From positions 1 to 64,000 of the forward strand of contig NZ_JAPZVP010000010.1 in NCBI RefSeq assembly GCF_027622875.1: 64,000 bases of DNA, read 5' to 3'. This document shows, piece by piece, positions 61,057-64,000 of this stretch. Numbering within the stretch: position 1 is the stretch's first letter; the number at the start of each line of letters is the position of its first letter. Under the pieces are notes generated by a model, which saw only the letters and a list, made by a program, of their open reading frames with translations, ran no database searches and was not told where the DNA came from. This DNA is from Glycomyces luteolus (lineage in GTDB: Bacteria; Actinomycetota; Actinomycetes; Mycobacteriales; Micromonosporaceae). The translations under genes were made by a program, and so were the position numbers.

Positions 61057-61087
61057 CACCTGCCGGCCGCCTACCGGTCGGCAGGTG
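61057..61087. terminator. 13-bp hairpin after the tyrosine phosphatase gene
   Basis: CACCTGCCGGCCG pairs with CGGTCGGCAGGTG (one G-T mismatch) around CCTAC, followed by AAATTCGATT. Confidence 0.75.
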
Positions 61088-61131
61088 AAATTCGATTGCC
61101 CGGTGTCGTACCCTGCTCGTACGGTGGTCCG

Positions 61132-62970
61132 GTGGGCTCAGAGCGGTTGAAAACTCCAGAACTGTCCGAAACAGACGATCTCGAGCCGCAGCGTTCGGCA
61201 CCTGCCCGTACGACGGCACTGACGAACCTGTGGCGCATCAAGAAGTACCTGTACCCCTACCGGTTCCGGCTGGCGCTGCTGTGGACGATGGTGCTCCTGA
61301 ACATCGCCTCCGGCCTGGCCATCCCCCCGCTGGTCGGCAGGGCCATCGACGGCCCGATCGCCGACCGGGACATGCGGGGCCTGTGGATCATCGTCGGGTT
61401 CATCGCCCTCCTCGGCGCGGCCGACGCGATCCTCCAGCTCTCCCGGCGCTACATGCAGACCACGACCGCGATGGCGATCGAGGCGGACATGCGGGCCGGC
61501 CTCTACGAGCACCTCCAGCGGCTCCACACCGGATTCCACGACCGCTGGCAGACCGGGCAGCTGCTCGCCCGCGTCACCTCCGACCTCGGCATGATCCGGC
61601 GGTTCTTCGCCGGAGGCCTGGTCTTCGCCATCACCTCGATCGGCATGATCCTCATCATCATGGGCCAGCTGGTGTTCATCGAATGGCGGCTGGCCCTCAT
61701 CGTCGCGGCCTCGGCCGTGCCGCTGTTCCTCATCGGCCGCAAGTTCTTCAAGGGCTACCTGCCCGCGGCCAGGTCCGAGCAGGACCAGTCCGGCGAGGTC
61801 TCCAGCGCCGCGGAGGAATCCGCGCTCGGCATTCGGGCGATCAAGGCCCTCGGGCGCGGGCCGCTCATGGCGGCGCGCTTCGAGAAGGAGGCGGCCGAGC
61901 TGCGCGACCGGGGCATCAACAAGAGCCTCATCGCATCCCGTTCCTGGTCGGGCTACGACGCGATCGCGACCGCCGCGATCGGCGCGGTCCTGGTCTTCGG
62001 GTCGGTCATGGTCGCCGAAGGGCGGATGACCGTGGGCGACCTGACCGCGTTCGTCATGCTGCAGCTGGCGCTCCTGTGGCCGATCGAGGCCTCGGGCTGG
62101 GTCATGGCCCACGGCAACGAGGCCATGACCGCCGCCGACCGCGTCTACGAGGTCTTCGACACCGAACCGGCCATCAAGGACCGGCCCGGCGCGAAGGCGA
62201 TCGACCGCAGCGAGGTGCGCGGCGAGCTCGTCTTCGAAGACGTGCGCTTCGGCTACGAGGACGACTCGCGCGACATCCTGCGCGGCGTCGACCTGCGGGT
62301 GAAGCCGGGCGAGACCGTCGCGATCGCGGGCAAGACCGGTTCGGGCAAGTCCACGCTCGTGTCGCTGCCGTCCCGGCTGAACGACCCGACCGGCGGTCGG
62401 ATCCTGCTGGACGGCACGGACATCCGCGACCTGCGGCTGGCGAACCTGCGCTCGGTGGTGACCACCGCGTTCGAGGAGGCGACGCTCTTCTCGATGAGCG
62501 TGCGCGAGAACCTGGCGCTCGGCCGCCCCGACGCGGACGAGGCCGATCTCGAAGCGGCCCTTCGGGTCGCGCAGGCCGAGTTCGTGCACGACCTGCCGTA
62601 CGGGCTCGACACCCGCATCGGCGAGCAGGGCCTCTCGCTCTCCGGCGGCCAGCGCCAGCGCCTCGCGCTCGCCCGCGCCGTGGTCGTGCGGCCCGCGGTG
62701 CTGGTGCTCGACGACCCGCTGTCGGCGCTCGACGTGCACACCGAAGAACTGGTGGAGCGCGCGCTGGCGCAGGTGCTGCGGGAGACCACGGCGCTCGTCG
62801 TGGTCCACCGGCCTTCGACGGTGGCGCTCGCGGACCGCGTCGCGCTGCTGCACGAGGGCAGGATCGCGGCGTTCGGGAAGCACTCCGAGCTGATGGCCCA
62901 GAGCCCTGAGTACGTGGACGTGCTCTCGGCGGAGTTTGAAAGAAGCACGGTTGAGGAGGTGTCGGCATGA
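61132..62970 (+). CDS. ABC exporter half-transporter A (permease plus ATPase)
   Basis: A 612-residue exporter subunit: six membrane helices (about 40-320) and a C-terminal ATPase. Walker A is AGKTGSGKSTLVSL, signature LSLSGGQRQRLALARAV, Walker B VLVLDDPLSALDVHTE, H-loop VVVHRPSTV. The catalytic glutamate after Walker B is Asp (LDDP), as in the degenerate site of heterodimeric exporters such as TM287/288, and the Q-loop lacks its Gln (TTAFEEATLF). So it probably needs the next subunit to work. GTG start at 61132. Substrate unknown: drugs, lipids or peptides. Confidence 0.93.
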   Translation: MGSERLKTPELSETDDLEPQRSAPARTTALTNLWRIKKYLYPYRFRLALLWTMVLLNIASGLAIPPLVGRAIDGPIADRDMRGLWIIVGFIALLGAADAILQLSRRYMQTTTAMAIEADMRAGLYEHLQRLHTGFHDRWQTGQLLARVTSDLGMIRRFFAGGLVFAITSIGMILIIMGQLVFIEWRLALIVAASAVPLFLIGRKFFKGYLPAARSEQDQSGEVSSAAEESALGIRAIKALGRGPLMAARFEKEAAELRDRGINKSLIASRSWSGYDAIATAAIGAVLVFGSVMVAEGRMTVGDLTAFVMLQLALLWPIEASGWVMAHGNEAMTAADRVYEVFDTEPAIKDRPGAKAIDRSEVRGELVFEDVRFGYEDDSRDILRGVDLRVKPGETVAIAGKTGSGKSTLVSLPSRLNDPTGGRILLDGTDIRDLRLANLRSVVTTAFEEATLFSMSVRENLALGRPDADEADLEAALRVAQAEFVHDLPYGLDTRIGEQGLSLSGGQRQRLALARAVVVRPAVLVLDDPLSALDVHTEELVERALAQVLRETTALVVVHRPSTVALADRVALLHEGRIAAFGKHSELMAQSPEYVDVLSAEFERSTVEEVSA

Positions 62971-64000
62971 CGGTTATGCCTGCGAAGCAGGCTGACAAGC
63001 ACGTCTCCTGGCGGGGCCAGGCCGAGTCGGCCGAGGCCGACCGCACGAGCGCTGAAGTGGACGACGCGGCGTCGATCAAGGAGCTGCGGAGCCAGTCGCG
63101 CAAGCTCCTGGGTTCGATGATCCGGCCGCATAAGAAGGCGATCGCGTTCCTGTGCGGGATCCTGCTGGTGCAGAACTTCACGAGCATGGCCACACCGCTG
63201 CTCGTCATGTTCGGGATCGACAACGCGATCCCGGCGATCCGCGATCGCGGCGACTACTCGGTGCTGATCGGCATCGCGGTGGCGTTCGCCGTCGTCTCGG
63301 TCGTCAAGTACGTGTGCGTGCGGCTCTACATCGCGCAGTCGGCGAAGGTCGGCAACGCGATGCTGTTCGCGCTGCGCAACCGGGTGTTCCGCAAGTTCCA
63401 GGACCTCTCGGTGTCGTTCCACGAGCGGTTCACCTCCGGGCGGGTGACGGCGCGGCAGAGCTCCGACATGGAGTCGATCCGGGAGATGACCGAGAACGGC
63501 GTCGACGACCTGGTGCTCGCCGGGCTCAACGTCATCACGATCACGGTCGTCATGCTGGTGATCGACCCGCGTCTGGCGGCGGTGACGCTGCTGACCTTCC
63601 CGCTGATGATCCTGCTGGGCCGCTGGTTCAACAAGGTGTCGACGCTGGCGTACCGGCGGGCGCGCGAGACCGTGGCGCTCCTGATCGTCTACTTCGTGGA
63701 GTCGATGGGCGGGGTGCGCGCGGTGCAGGCGTACCGGCGCGAGGAGCGCGACCGGGAGCTGTTCGCGGGCCTGAACACGGACAACCGGTTCGCGCAGGCC
63801 AAGGGCCACCAGCAGAACGCGGTCATGTCCGGCGGGATGCGCGGCATCGGGCACCTCGCCACGGTCGTGGTGCTGGTGTTCGGCGGCTGGCAGGTCATGC
63901 AGGGCAACACCGAGGTCGGTGTGCTCGCGGCGTTCCTGCTGTACATGAAGCGGTTCTTCGACCCGCTGAACGAGCTGGTGCAGTTCTACAACGTGCTGCA
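62967..64000 (+). CDS. ABC exporter half-transporter B (partial, runs off the window)
   Basis: The ATG overlaps the stop of subunit A (ATGA). The frame stays open to the window end, at least 344 codons. After a polar N-terminus of about 50 residues come the first membrane helices (AIAFLCGILLVQNFTSMATP, VLIGIAVAFAVVSVVKYVCV), then SVSFHERFTSGRVTARQSSD (coupling-helix region) and more helices, the ABC_membrane domain. The ATPase domain lies beyond the window. Partner of the preceding subunit in a heterodimer. Confidence 0.93.
   Translation, partial: MTVMPAKQADKHVSWRGQAESAEADRTSAEVDDAASIKELRSQSRKLLGSMIRPHKKAIAFLCGILLVQNFTSMATPLLVMFGIDNAIPAIRDRGDYSVLIGIAVAFAVVSVVKYVCVRLYIAQSAKVGNAMLFALRNRVFRKFQDLSVSFHERFTSGRVTARQSSDMESIREMTENGVDDLVLAGLNVITITVVMLVIDPRLAAVTLLTFPLMILLGRWFNKVSTLAYRRARETVALLIVYFVESMGGVRAVQAYRREERDRELFAGLNTDNRFAQAKGHQQNAVMSGGMRGIGHLATVVVLVFGGWQVMQGNTEVGVLAAFLLYMKRFFDPLNELVQFYNVL

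Overview
The window is very GC-rich with a strong G/C bias at third codon positions, many GTG/TTG starts and tightly overlapped operons. Its gene content points to the chromosome of a high-GC actinomycete: actinomycete-type gas-vesicle cluster, glnA2-amidotransferase-glnE, ctaC-ctaF, DUF3043, DUF349, LigD polymerase domain. A Glycomycetales- or Micromonosporales-like genome is plausible, but no rRNA or marker gene here decides this. The window ends inside an ABC exporter gene.

Layout. (1) 1-3.7 kb looks accessory and eroded: a VOC-family remnant, a tandem helix-turn-helix ORF, and a redox/quinone group (DsbA-like protein, HxlR regulator, 40-codon azoreductase remnant, NAD(P)H-binding protein). 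It ends at a tRNA-Pro gene. Two inverted repeats sharing the core CTCTGGCC bracket this stretch. (2) 4.1-11.0 kb is a stress-and-buoyancy block: CsbD, a Rho-N/SAP-like small protein, a GlsB/YeaQ membrane protein and a 10-gene gas-vesicle operon (Y, Z, A, F, G, O, J, L, S, K types). Three promoters matching the SigB/SigF-type consensus GNNT-N15-GGGTAY precede csbD, the glsB unit and the gas-vesicle operon. (3) 11.2-24.8 kb: a TetR/dehydrogenase pair with clear operators, cold-shock protein, HAD phosphatase, orphan phage-type KilAC protein, hydrolase, LigD polymerase domain, NarL-type two-component system, membrane acyltransferase, LysR/DoxX pair, GH18 chitinase and CorA. (4) 25-34 kb is nitrogen and cofactor metabolism: glnA2, glutamine amidotransferase, glnE, MOSC protein, HAD hydrolase, panB, nadE and a TauE exporter. 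(5) 35-42 kb: RNase P RNA, PP2C-like and NUDIX proteins, ctaC-ctaF, cysteine desulfurase, DUF4291, TetR/GNAT pair, MORN protein. (6) 42-49 kb: a phosphotransferase with an odd 3' end and a complete five-gene oligopeptide ABC importer. (7) 49-64 kb: short PfkB-like kinase, HesB/ErpA, glycerate kinase, nadA, MurA-type transferase, DUF3043, WG-repeat protein, aldo/keto reductase, miaA, DUF349 protein, tyrosine phosphatase and a heterodimeric ABC exporter.

Notable points: the gas-vesicle operon and its flanking stress genes seem to share one stress-sigma promoter type. Palindromic operators are visible beside two TetR genes and one LysR gene. The 3' end of miaA is disrupted by poly-G runs although its frame stays intact beyond them. 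The DUF349 gene is followed in frame by a diverged copy of its own last codons. A 25-nt repeat with an internal hairpin occurs inside two different intergenic hairpins.
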